This document shows positions 1 through 5,560 of a DNA stretch of 5,560 nucleotides, one piece after another. Position 1 is the first letter of the stretch. Each line of letters starts with the position of its first letter. The notes below the pieces were generated by a model. The model saw only the letters and a list, made by a program, of their open reading frames with translations. It did no database searches and was not told the DNA's origin. The stretch comes from Acidobacteriota bacterium. GTDB taxonomy: Bacteria > Acidobacteriota > Blastocatellia > Pyrinomonadales > Pyrinomonadaceae. A program made the position numbers and the translations under genes. The stretch lies in NCBI GenBank assembly GCA_003222935.1, contig QHXL01000208.1, forward strand, positions 1-5,560, given 5' to 3'.

Positions 1-240
1 GTCAAACTGGAACCCAACGATCAGAAGGCCCATGTATTCCTCGGCGTCACGGAATTCATTTCAGGCAACCGAGAAGGAGCAATGGAACAGTACGAGTGGC
101 TTCTAAAGAAGAATCCCGCGCTGGCAGCAGAATTGATTAAAAGCCTGACGGAGCTTTCCGCAGAGGTCGAGAAACTGGAAAGAATGAAATCGCGGGGACA
201 AACTCCAGCGTCAGTGGCTAAACATCAAACTCAGCAATGA
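1..240 (+). CDS. TPR-repeat protein, C-terminal fragment
   Basis: The reading frame is open from the first base and ends at TGA 238-240, giving the last 79 residues of a protein whose start lies outside the window. The opening residues (VKLEPNDQKAHVFLGVTEFI, then a stretch with NREGAMEQYEWLLKKNP) have the spacing of a tetratricopeptide repeat: a small residue in helix A, a Gly-Asn-x-x-x-Ala turn, and Tyr plus Pro at the end of helix B. The tail after about residue 40 is charged and helical (LSAEVEKLERMK), perhaps a short coiled coil, and ends in a polar KHQTQQ. TPR units are protein-interaction scaffolds, so no catalytic role can be given. The last 23 bases overlap the 3' end of the convergent exonuclease gene. 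The TPR call is fairly safe; the identity of the whole protein is unknown. Confidence 0.72.
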   Translation, partial: VKLEPNDQKAHVFLGVTEFISGNREGAMEQYEWLLKKNPALAAELIKSLTELSAEVEKLERMKSRGQTPASVAKHQTQQ

Positions 241-988
241 CCGGTGCATGGTCCGAGGGCTTTTCCCACTTTCGCGGTTCCACGTCGATCCACGTGCGAA
301 CGTTCTTCTGCACCAGTGCTTCACTAATCCAGATATGATCGATGCGTAGTCCCATGTTTCGTCGAAACATTCCTGCTCGATAATCCCACCACGAAAAGTG
401 TCCGCCTTCTTCGGTGTGAAGACGAAAAGCATCAGTGAACCCCCAGTCTTTCACATGTTGCAGCGCGGCTCGTTCCGGGTCACTAAACAAGATCCTTCCC
501 TGCCAGAGACGCACGTCATGAACGTCACGTTCATCGGGTGCTACGTTAAAGTCTCCACACAACAACACTGGTGTTGAGTTGTCGTAGTTCACGTCGAAAA
601 ACTCGCGGAGCCGTTTCAGCCACTCAAGTTTAAATGCGTACTTCTCTGAACCAACCATCTGGCCGTTTGGAACATAAACATCGACGACGTTTATTCCATT
701 CACTGTCGACGCGATCAAACGAGACTGTTGTGTTTCATCGTCGCCCGGATAGCCACGATGTCCAGTCGGGCATGTCCCACGAGTGAGAATGGCAACGCCG
801 TTGTAAGTCGGTTGACCAAAAATCTGACATTGATAACCACGCTCTTGAAAAACTTCCGTGGGGAATTTGTCGTCAGCACACTTGAGCTCCTGCAGGCACA
901 AAACGTCCGGCTTCACCAGATCGAGCCAGCGGGCAACATTCGCCACACGCGCGAGAATCGAGTTCACGTTCCAGGTTGCTATAAGCAT
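218..988 (-). CDS. xthA: Exodeoxyribonuclease III (AP endonuclease)
   Basis: A 256-residue member of the endonuclease/exonuclease/phosphatase fold, close to the usual 250-270 residues of ExoIII. This cytoplasmic Mg-dependent enzyme cuts DNA 5' of abasic sites and removes 3'-blocking groups in base-excision repair. All signature positions are visible: N7 in TWNVNS, metal-binding E34 in LQELK, the YNG segment near residue 62, catalytic Y105 in VYVPNG, D146 and N148 in CGDFN, D217 in LRIDHIW, and the terminal D246-H247 pair in SDHAP. The ATG at 988-986 places the first strand (MLIATWNVNS) exactly where the family begins, although no clear Shine-Dalgarno precedes it. The gene ends in TAG at 220-218, inside the 3' end of the convergent TPR gene. 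It lies downstream of the M20 gene on the same strand, behind a large inverted repeat, so it may be expressed partly by read-through. Nothing looks broken. Confidence 0.96.
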   Translation of the reverse strand: MLIATWNVNSILARVANVARWLDLVKPDVLCLQELKCADDKFPTEVFQERGYQCQIFGQPTYNGVAILTRGTCPTGHRGYPGDDETQQSRLIASTVNGINVVDVYVPNGQMVGSEKYAFKLEWLKRLREFFDVNYDNSTPVLLCGDFNVAPDERDVHDVRLWQGRILFSDPERAALQHVKDWGFTDAFRLHTEEGGHFSWWDYRAGMFRRNMGLRIDHIWISEALVQKNVRTWIDVEPRKWEKPSDHAPVIAEFDV

Positions 989-1001
989 AGAGTTCTATTG
1001 A

Positions 1002-1079
1002 AAAATGTCCGACGAACTTCAGTTTGTCGAGATCCAGTCCAGCTAAACGCGCGACAAACTGAAGTTCGTCGGACATTTT
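1002..1079. repeat. Perfect 28-bp inverted repeat with 22-nt loop
   Basis: Bases 1002-1029 are the exact reverse complement of 1052-1079, separated by 22 nt. Each arm contains a smaller 20-nt imperfect palindrome (1010-1029 and 1052-1071; CGACGAACT against AGTTTGTCG, one mismatch that would be a G-U pair in RNA). The element can therefore fold as one long hairpin or as two small ones. It fills most of the 101-bp gap, starting 10 nt after the M20 stop and ending 13 nt before the exonuclease ATG (minus-strand order). On the minus strand the stem is followed by five T, so it could act as a terminator or as an mRNA-end stabiliser. The arm sequence resembles dispersed palindromic repeats that I associate with acidobacterial genomes, but that is recollection, not something shown here. 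There is no second copy in this window. Confidence 0.93.
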
Positions 1080-1089
1080 GACCACTCTT

Positions 1090-2271
1090 TTAAACCGACA
1101 GGATTAACCCAGCGAGCAACGTTCCTCGAACAGCAATATCATCCGCCAAAATGTGTTCATGAGTGGCGTGCGCTCCATCGCCGCTAATTCCCAATCCATC
1201 GAGTACGGGAATCCCCAACGCCGCGATGAAATTACCATCTGAAGCGCCGCCCACTTGTGCTTCACCGAGTTCGAAATCAATCATTGCGGCAACCGCGCGT
1301 GCCTTCTCAAATAGTTCGATAACTGCCGGAGTTCTCTCCATCGGTGGGCGATTGATTCCACCTGACACGAATACCTTGACCCGATCATCGATGGGTTTGA
1401 GATTTCTGAACATCTGATCCAGTTGCTGCGCTTCACTCTCAGTCGAGAAGCGAACGTCAATCTCACCTTCCGCTTCAGCAGCAACAACGTTTGAACGCGT
1501 CCCGCCTTTTACGACACCAACATTTAGCGTTATTCCAGAACCCGACTGATTTACAGATTCAAGACGTTCCGTTTGCCGGGCCAACTCTAAAATTGCACTC
1601 GCGCCTTTTTCAGGCTCGAGACCAGCATGGGCCGCCTTGCCTTCCACCTTAATCGAAAAAATTCCGGTTCCCTTTCGACCTGTCTTTACTCGTCCGCCCG
1701 GCGCCGGCGGTTCCATTACAAGCGCGCACCTGGTGTTTCGTCGCTTCGCCACGTTCTCAATCAAGGGCCAGCCTTTCATGCTTCCGACTTCCTCATCGCA
1801 GGTGAGGACAATCGTGACACCGCAATTTGGAGTAGCGCCTACCGTTTCAAGTGCGTGCAACACTGCGATAGCCATCGCACAGTTTGCCTTCATATCAAAC
1901 GTGCCTGGGCCAAATAACTTGTTGCCTTCCCTGCGCCATGGCATTTGAGACAAACTGCCGCGTGAATGAACTGTGTCTGTGTGACCGACCAGCAGTACCT
2001 GGTCCGACTGATCGGATCCGTGAAACGCTTCGATGACTAGATGTTGCCCAAAATCAGCGACGTCGACACGCTCGATCGAATTCACGTAGGTCAGTTCACC
2101 CGTAGTCTCTACCAGCAGGTCAACGACCGCACGACTACCTTCCATGTCGCCCGACGGCGATTCAAGCTCAACCAGGCGCTTGATGAATTCTTCGATTATG
2201 GTCTGCCGACTTTGAAATATCTGTAACACCTGTCGCGCACGGTCGGGGGAGATCAAGGTGGTGGGGTTCAT
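1090..2271 (-). CDS. M20 family metallopeptidase / N-acyl-amino-acid deacylase
   Basis: A 393-residue cytoplasmic di-zinc hydrolase of the M20 (carboxypeptidase G2 / ArgE / DapE) family; no signal peptide is visible. It cleaves an amide next to a free carboxylate, such as an N-acyl amino acid or a dipeptide. The active site is complete: H97 and D99 in VGHTDT, bridging D127 in GTFDMK, general base E160 and ligand E161 in CDEEVGS, E187 in VMEP, and H368 in GDGAHAT. H215 in GKAAHAG marks the dimerisation domain, which typically donates a histidine to the partner's active site. GGASDGN at 341-347 is also family-typical, closest in style to CPG2-like members. The ATG at 2271-2269 is 5 nt after the stop of the upstream racemase-like gene, without a recognisable Shine-Dalgarno, suggesting translational coupling. 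An ATG-initiated extension back to 2436 only reads the upstream gene in the wrong frame. Substrate is inferred from the neighbour: probably N-acyl, perhaps N-succinyl, amino acids. Confidence 0.93.
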   Translation of the reverse strand: MNPTTLISPDRARQVLQIFQSRQTIIEEFIKRLVELESPSGDMEGSRAVVDLLVETTGELTYVNSIERVDVADFGQHLVIEAFHGSDQSDQVLLVGHTDTVHSRGSLSQMPWRREGNKLFGPGTFDMKANCAMAIAVLHALETVGATPNCGVTIVLTCDEEVGSMKGWPLIENVAKRRNTRCALVMEPPAPGGRVKTGRKGTGIFSIKVEGKAAHAGLEPEKGASAILELARQTERLESVNQSGSGITLNVGVVKGGTRSNVVAAEAEGEIDVRFSTESEAQQLDQMFRNLKPIDDRVKVFVSGGINRPPMERTPAVIELFEKARAVAAMIDFELGEAQVGGASDGNFIAALGIPVLDGLGISGDGAHATHEHILADDIAVRGTLLAGLILSV

Positions 2272-2276
2272 ATTAA

Positions 2277-3398
2277 TTAGGCCGATGCACCCGTGTGCCT
2301 GATCGTTTCCTTGCGAACGGTGACGGCGTCGATCCTGGCCGTGTTGAGATTGAAACCTAAGCCGGGACCTTCGGGCGCTGTGATTGTGCCGCTGCTGCTC
2401 ACCATTACGGGTGGTTCTATGATGTCTTCTTCCCAATAGCGAGAGCTGGCAGAGACGTCACCCGGCAAAGTGAAACCTGCCAAAGTGGACATCGCAATGT
2501 TGTGTGCTCTTCCAATTCCCGATTCGAGCATGCCGCCACACCAAATAGGAATTTGATTTTCACGAGTGACCTGTTCGATTCGCTTAGCCTCAGAGTGGCC
2601 TCCCACGCGACCTAGCTTTACGTTGATGATCCGGCACGAACCAAGCCCAATCGCGTGAGTCGCATCCTCGGCATGATGAATCGATTCGTCTAAGCAGACT
2701 GCGGTTTTGATCTCCTGCTGCAACTTTGCATGATCAAAGATATCGTCGTGCGACAGTGGTTGCTCCAACATCATCAAGTCGAAATGATCTAATTCTTTGA
2801 AGAGCGGAATATCGGCGAGCGTGTAAGCCGAGTTTGCGTCGCCCATCAAACGAATGTCGGGGAAGTCTTTTCGGACTCTTTCAACAATCCTGGTATCCCA
2901 GCCCGGCTTTATCTTAATTTTGATCCGTTGATAGCCGGCATCGACTTCTTTCCTAATCTTCTCTAAAAGAATCTCCGGACTATCTTGAATGCCGATAGAC
3001 ACTCCGCAAGAAATCTCATTGCTGATGCCACCCAGGTGTCGCCACAGCGGTACGTTCAGCTTCTTCGCTTCTAAATCCCAGCACGCGTTCTCGAGAGTCG
3101 CCTTTGCCATGCGATGGCCACGAACAGGCTTCAACGCTGCAAAAACGTGGGCAGCGCTTTCCGGTTGTCCGGCAACTAAGATGGGCGCCAGAAAGTCGTT
3201 GAGAGTGCTCCAGGCACTATCAGTCCATTCATTGCTATAAAACGGACCTTCGCCGGCACTGCATTCGCCCCAACCTTCAGCGCCGTCTTCGTCAGTCAGA
3301 CGCGCCAGAATGATGCGTCGTTCAGTGGTTCGGCCAAAGCTGGTTTCGAAGAAGTGGATAAGCGGCAGACGGATTTCGCGCAGTTCAATTGAGCTGAT
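2277..3398 (-). CDS. menC: o-Succinylbenzoate synthase / N-succinylamino acid racemase family enzyme, start codon problematic
   Basis: An enolase-superfamily enzyme of the MenC / N-acylamino acid racemase subgroup; the symbol is a family label. Counting from 3398 it has 373 residues, a normal length. Visible features are the capping domain with IELREIRLPL and ETSFGRT, the KxK motif (K160, catalytic K162, in IKIKIKPGWD), Mg ligands D187 (GDANSAY), E212 (LEQPL) and D237 (CLDES), the opposite-face base K261 (NVKLGRVGGH), and the late signature GGMLESGIGRAHN followed by LPGDVSAS. Members dehydrate SHCHC to o-succinylbenzoate for menaquinone, racemise N-succinyl amino acids, or do both. The adjacent M20 deacylase favours the racemase role. 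The oddity is the start: from 3398 down to 3134 there is no ATG, GTG or TTG, yet these 88 codons encode the expected N-terminus. Just upstream stand TAA (3401-3399) and TTG (3404-3402). A conventional call would begin at TTG 3134 and lose most of the capping domain. The family call is firm; the start and functional state are open. Confidence 0.88.
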   Translation of the reverse strand: MSSIELREIRLPLIHFFETSFGRTTERRIILARLTDEDGAEGWGECSAGEGPFYSNEWTDSAWSTLNDFLAPILVAGQPESAAHVFAALKPVRGHRMAKATLENACWDLEAKKLNVPLWRHLGGISNEISCGVSIGIQDSPEILLEKIRKEVDAGYQRIKIKIKPGWDTRIVERVRKDFPDIRLMGDANSAYTLADIPLFKELDHFDLMMLEQPLSHDDIFDHAKLQQEIKTAVCLDESIHHAEDATHAIGLGSCRIINVKLGRVGGHSEAKRIEQVTRENQIPIWCGGMLESGIGRAHNIAMSTLAGFTLPGDVSASSRYWEEDIIEPPVMVSSSGTITAPEGPGLGFNLNTARIDAVTVRKETIRHTGASA

Positions 3399-3418
3399 TT
3401 ACAAGGTAGCAGTGTTGA

Positions 3419-3424
3419 TCCTCC
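3419..3424 (-). promoter_or_regulatory. Shine-Dalgarno GGAGGA upstream of the menC-like gene
   Basis: On the minus strand this reads GGAGGA, a strong ribosome-binding match and the best one near the racemase-like gene. It lies 14 nt before the TTG at 3404, 20 nt before the first sense codon after the TAA, and 6 nt before an out-of-frame CTG at 3412. The spacing to every in-frame candidate is longer than the usual 5-9 nt. The site supports the view that translation was meant to begin close to 3400 and not at 3134. Confidence 0.55.
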
Positions 3425-3432
3425 GTGAGTGC

Positions 3433-3461
3433 ATTATGCCCGTCGGATAGATAGTTGTCAG
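3433..3461 (-). promoter_or_regulatory. Sigma70-type promoter for the racemase-M20 unit
   Basis: On the minus strand CTGACA (3461-3456) is followed by a 17-nt spacer and CATAAT (3438-3433); each box is one base off consensus and the spacing is ideal. Transcription would start near 3426, a few bases before the GGAGGA site, giving a very short leader. The position fits a promoter serving the racemase-like gene, the M20 gene and possibly exonuclease III. Found by eye, without experimental support, and acidobacterial promoters may depart from this consensus. Confidence 0.5.
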
Positions 3462-3530
3462 CCCGGCTTGAAGAGAGTGTTACCGACAAGATAAATATGC
3501 CGCTGATCATTACAAACAGGCCTTCCCAAC

Positions 3531-3560
3531 TTGACCCGTTGTAATAGAAATTGGTACAAG
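3531..3560 (+). promoter_or_regulatory. Possible promoter for the exported lamin-tail protein
   Basis: TTGACC (3531-3536, five of six consensus bases) is followed 18 nt later by TACAAG (3555-3560, four of six). If used, transcription would start near 3567 and leave a leader of about 100 nt before the ATG at 3667. The second box is weak, so this is only a candidate. Confidence 0.28.
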
Positions 3561-3666
3561 GCATTCACATTTTACCCTGCCGGCCTTGGAAGCTTTTCCC
3601 TCCGGTATTCCTCTCAAAAAAAGTGCGGCGTTTTAATAAAAATTCTAACTGGGAGAGAGTCTTACT

Positions 3667-5560
3667 ATGCGCAGGAATATTACCCACTCAACCATCAAAA
3701 AGCAGACGTCTAATAAAAGGAATCGTTCAATACCATCTTCGATCTCCCAGCGCGTTGTCAGTTTCCGAAATATTTCTTTCGTGGTTGCTGTTTTATTGGG
3801 AGGACTTACGATCGCGCTCGCCGCTTGGCCGAGTCTCTCAGCCCCTTTTTTTGCTGACACGATGGCCGCGTGGAGTTTCGAAGGTGTAACAACAACGAAT
3901 ACAGGTCAGACACCAAATATCGGCGGGTCTGGTACGGCTGACTCGGGAGTTTTGACTGCGGGTTCTGCCTTTACGGCATTCCACACGAGCACCTCGACGA
4001 CATGGAGTAATCCTGCCGGGAACGGTTCGGCAAGATCACTTTCATCCAACAATTGGGGCGTCGGGGATTATTGTCAATTCTCATTCAGCACTTCTGGCTA
4101 CAGCGCAATTAGCATAACGTGGGATCAAACTGGTAGTGCGACAGGTCCGAGGGATTTTAAAGTCCAATACAGTACAAACGGATCTGCCTTTACAGATGCA
4201 ACAGGGGCGAATAGCACTTATGCTCTTGCTAATCCGGCTATTTCTTGGTCCGCCGGTACCACGAATCTAGCATCAAGAAGAACACTTGATCTGAGTAGCG
4301 TTCCAGCGTTAGAGAACCAATCCACGGTCTACATACGGCTCGTTGACAATTCTGCGACAGCTATCAATGGAACCACTGTTGCGGCGGGAGGTACTGGCAG
4401 GGTCGATAACTTTACGGTAAACGGTACAGCGGGGGGCCCAACACCAACACCGACTCCAACGCCTACGCCAACGCCTACGCCAACACCGAGTCCAACTCCC
4501 ACTCCGACACCCGCAGTACCAGGTACTGTCGTAATCAGTCAGGTGTACGGCGGTGGCGGCAATTTAAACGCGACCTACCTCAACGACTATGTGGAACTTT
4601 TTAATCGCAGCACTGATATCGTGTCTTTGAGCGGATGGTCTGTTCAGTATTCGAGCGCAACCGGGACTGGTAATTTCTCCAGTAACGTGGCGCCTCTCTC
4701 GGGATCGTTGGCTCCTGGTCAATACTATTTGATCAAACTCGGTTCGGGAGGTGCTAACGGTGTTGCGCTGCCAACCGAAGATGCCAGCCAGACAGGTATT
4801 AGTATGGCTACTGGCGCTGGTAAAGTTATCCTGGTAAATACGGCAACCGGCTTGACATGTAACGGAGGTTCGGCTCCGTGCTCGGCCACCGACCTGGCCC
4901 ACATTATCGATCTGGTCGGCTACGGTAATGCCAACTTTTTCGAAGGATCCGGTGCGGCTACTGGCCCAAGCAACAACACGACTGCTGCCTTGCGCGCCTT
5001 CGGAGGCTGCACCGACACTGACAACAACAGCGCGGACTTCAGCGTCAGCACGCCCAACCCACGCAACACTGCAACGTCTCTGAATGTGTGTGGCTCTCCG
5101 ACGCCGACACCAACTCCAACACCCACACCAACCCCGACGCCTACGCCAACTCCGGCCCCAACCAATACGGTGGTAATCAGCCAGGTTTACGGCGGCGGTG
5201 GCAACACGGGTTCGACGCTGACCAATGATTTCATCGAACTCATCAACCACAGCAGTTCACCGGTTAATTTGAGCGGTTGGTCAGTACAGGTCTGGTTCTC
5301 GTCAACTAGCACTTGGGAGATGACCCCGCTTACCAATTTCACACTTCAGCCTGGCCAGTATTACTTAATCCAGGAGTCTCAAGGAGCAGGCGGCACGACC
5401 AGTTTGCCGACGCCGAACGCAGTCGGAACGATTGCAGTAAGCTCGACTTCAACCAAAGTTGCGCTCGTAAACAACACGACTCTCATGACCGGAACCTGCC
5501 CGAATGCAGGAGCAGCCGGAATAGTTGATTTGATCGGCTACGGCGCGACGGACTGTTTTG
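3667..5560 (+). CDS. Exported lamin-tail-domain protein with Pro-Thr linkers, 3' truncated by window
   Basis: The frame runs open from ATG 3667 to the window edge: 631 codons and still coding. GGGAG at 3651-3655 is a modest ribosome-binding site. Residues 1-36 are basic and polar, and residues 37-53 form a hydrophobic segment (VVAVLLGGLTIALAA), so this looks like a signal peptide with a long n-region. Residues about 65-255 form a Ser/Thr/Gly/Asn-rich beta domain (near its end FKVQYSTNG, TVYIRLVDNS and RVDNFTV), of a type common before lamin-tail domains in exported bacterial proteins. A Pro-Thr linker (258-282) leads to lamin-tail domain 1 (288 to about 470: VVISQVYGGGGN, YVELFNRS, LSGWSVQ, LAPGQYYLI, IDLVGYG). 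A second linker (478-498) leads to domain 2 (from 502: FIELINHS, LSGWSVQ, LQPGQYYLI, VDLIGYG), cut by the window. Cysteines at 398, 405, 448 and 475 could form disulfides. The protein is probably secreted or surface-located; its activity is unknown, and a catalytic or anchoring domain may follow. Confidence 0.88.
   Translation, partial: MRRNITHSTIKKQTSNKRNRSIPSSISQRVVSFRNISFVVAVLLGGLTIALAAWPSLSAPFFADTMAAWSFEGVTTTNTGQTPNIGGSGTADSGVLTAGSAFTAFHTSTSTTWSNPAGNGSARSLSSNNWGVGDYCQFSFSTSGYSAISITWDQTGSATGPRDFKVQYSTNGSAFTDATGANSTYALANPAISWSAGTTNLASRRTLDLSSVPALENQSTVYIRLVDNSATAINGTTVAAGGTGRVDNFTVNGTAGGPTPTPTPTPTPTPTPTPSPTPTPTPAVPGTVVISQVYGGGGNLNATYLNDYVELFNRSTDIVSLSGWSVQYSSATGTGNFSSNVAPLSGSLAPGQYYLIKLGSGGANGVALPTEDASQTGISMATGAGKVILVNTATGLTCNGGSAPCSATDLAHIIDLVGYGNANFFEGSGAATGPSNNTTAALRAFGGCTDTDNNSADFSVSTPNPRNTATSLNVCGSPTPTPTPTPTPTPTPTPTPAPTNTVVISQVYGGGGNTGSTLTNDFIELINHSSSPVNLSGWSVQVWFSSTSTWEMTPLTNFTLQPGQYYLIQESQGAGGTTSLPTPNAVGTIAVSSTSTKVALVNNTTLMTGTCPNAGAAGIVDLIGYGATDCF
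4438..4512 (+). repeat. Pro-Thr codon repeat, linker 1
   Basis: Twenty-five codons alternate Pro with Thr, with one Ser exception (AGT near 4489). A 12-bp unit, CCAACGCCTACG, is directly duplicated at 4456-4479. Thr codons (ACA, ACG, ACT) and Pro codons (CCA, CCG, CCT, CCC) vary, so the dipeptide pattern seems maintained at protein level and is not one recent slippage expansion. It acts as a stiff extended spacer between the N-terminal domain and lamin-tail domain 1. Confidence 0.93.
5098..5160 (+). repeat. Pro-Thr codon repeat, linker 2
   Basis: Twenty-one codons of alternating Pro and Thr, ending in Pro-Ala-Pro, placed between the two lamin-tail domains. It has the same design as linker 1 but different synonymous codons, with some shared short runs such as CCTACGCCAAC. 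Its start is 660 bp after that of linker 1, matching the roughly 214-codon period of the domain repeat. Confidence 0.92.

Larger units (their letters stand above)
3405..3666. other. Divergent intergenic region
   Basis: About 260 bases without a credible gene separate the minus-strand racemase-like gene from the plus-strand exported protein. The left part holds the minus-strand promoter and ribosome-binding site listed separately. The right part is AT-richer, with A and T runs around 3616-3645, and contains a weak hairpin possibility at 3580-3605 (CCGG ends, GGAA/TTCC inner stem). No riboswitch consensus that I know was recognised. Short reading frames here lack family-like sequence and are not supported. 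Confidence 0.6.

Noticed and set aside
873..1085. 70-residue minus-strand frame running through the inverted repeat into the exonuclease gene
   Set aside because: It is a by-product of the inverted repeat plus an alternative frame of exonuclease III. It was used only as an observation that the repeat is readable.
2272..2436. N-terminal extension of the M20 protein by 55 residues to an ATG at 2436
   Set aside because: The extension is Arg/His/Gln-rich low-quality sequence, overlaps the 3' end of the racemase-like gene in another frame and has no family similarity. The ATG at 2271 gives the normal M20 N-terminus.
2277..3134. Shorter racemase-like gene beginning at TTG 3134
   Set aside because: It would drop the capping domain, which is clearly encoded upstream in the same frame, and there is no ribosome-binding site or promoter next to 3134. 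It may still be what an automatic caller reports.
3580..3605. Hairpin in the leader of the exported-protein gene, possibly a riboswitch or attenuator
   Set aside because: The stems are only four pairs each with mismatched internal loops, there is no following T-run, and no known riboswitch consensus could be matched by eye.
3551..3889. 112-residue plus-strand frame in the divergent region
   Set aside because: It overlaps the signal peptide region of the exported protein in another frame, has no domain-like sequence, and its upstream half is AT-rich intergenic DNA.
4438..5160. CRISPR-like or satellite array from the two repeated tracts
   Set aside because: The tracts are in-frame Pro-Thr codons of variable synonymous sequence separated by one folded domain. 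There are no regular spacers or conserved repeat units.
4564..5250. 228-residue minus-strand open frame and a nested Val-Gly-repeat frame (4920-5165)
   Set aside because: Both are antisense shadows of the exported protein. The Val-Gly run is just the complement of the Pro-Thr codons, and the plus strand carries recognisable domains throughout.

Overview
The window looks like a chromosomal segment from an environmental bacterium, most likely Acidobacteriota (Blastocatellia/Pyrinomonadaceae-like). That is an inference from three things: the style of the proteins (a TPR protein tail, and a large exported lamin-tail-domain protein with Pro-Thr linkers), a roughly balanced base composition judged by eye, and a palindromic intergenic repeat. 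No rRNA, tRNA, CRISPR array, transposase or phage gene was seen.

Layout. Positions 1-240 (+) hold the last 79 codons of a TPR-type protein. Its end overlaps, tail to tail, the end of an exonuclease III gene (218-988, -). Upstream of that gene is a 101-bp gap almost filled by a 28+28 nt perfect inverted repeat (1002-1079). Next on the minus strand are an M20 metallopeptidase/deacylase (1090-2271) and, 5 nt further upstream, an enolase-superfamily enzyme of the o-succinylbenzoate synthase / N-succinylamino acid racemase group (2277-3398). A non-coding divergent region (3405-3666) carries a good sigma70-type promoter facing the minus-strand genes and a weaker candidate facing right. From 3667 to the window end runs one uninterrupted plus-strand reading frame of at least 631 codons. 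It encodes an exported protein with an N-terminal beta-rich domain, a Pro-Thr linker, a lamin-tail domain, a second Pro-Thr linker and part of a second lamin-tail domain.

How the genes fit together. The racemase-like and M20 genes form a tight two-gene unit. Together they could racemise N-acyl (for example N-succinyl) amino acids and then deacylate the L form, a pathway known from other bacteria. A role of the first enzyme in menaquinone synthesis cannot be excluded. Exonuclease III may be reached by read-through of the same transcript past the inverted repeat. The exported protein is a separate, divergent unit.

The most unusual point is the 5' end of the racemase-like gene. Family-typical coding sequence continues 88 codons upstream of the first usable ATG/GTG/TTG start (TTG at 3134). 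It runs back to a TAA at 3401-3399, which sits directly after a TTG and downstream of a Shine-Dalgarno sequence and promoter. Either a nonsense change (or sequencing error) has hit codon 2, or a rare start codon is used. Apart from this and the inverted repeat, the window is fairly ordinary, and I do not see clear evidence of a wholly new system.
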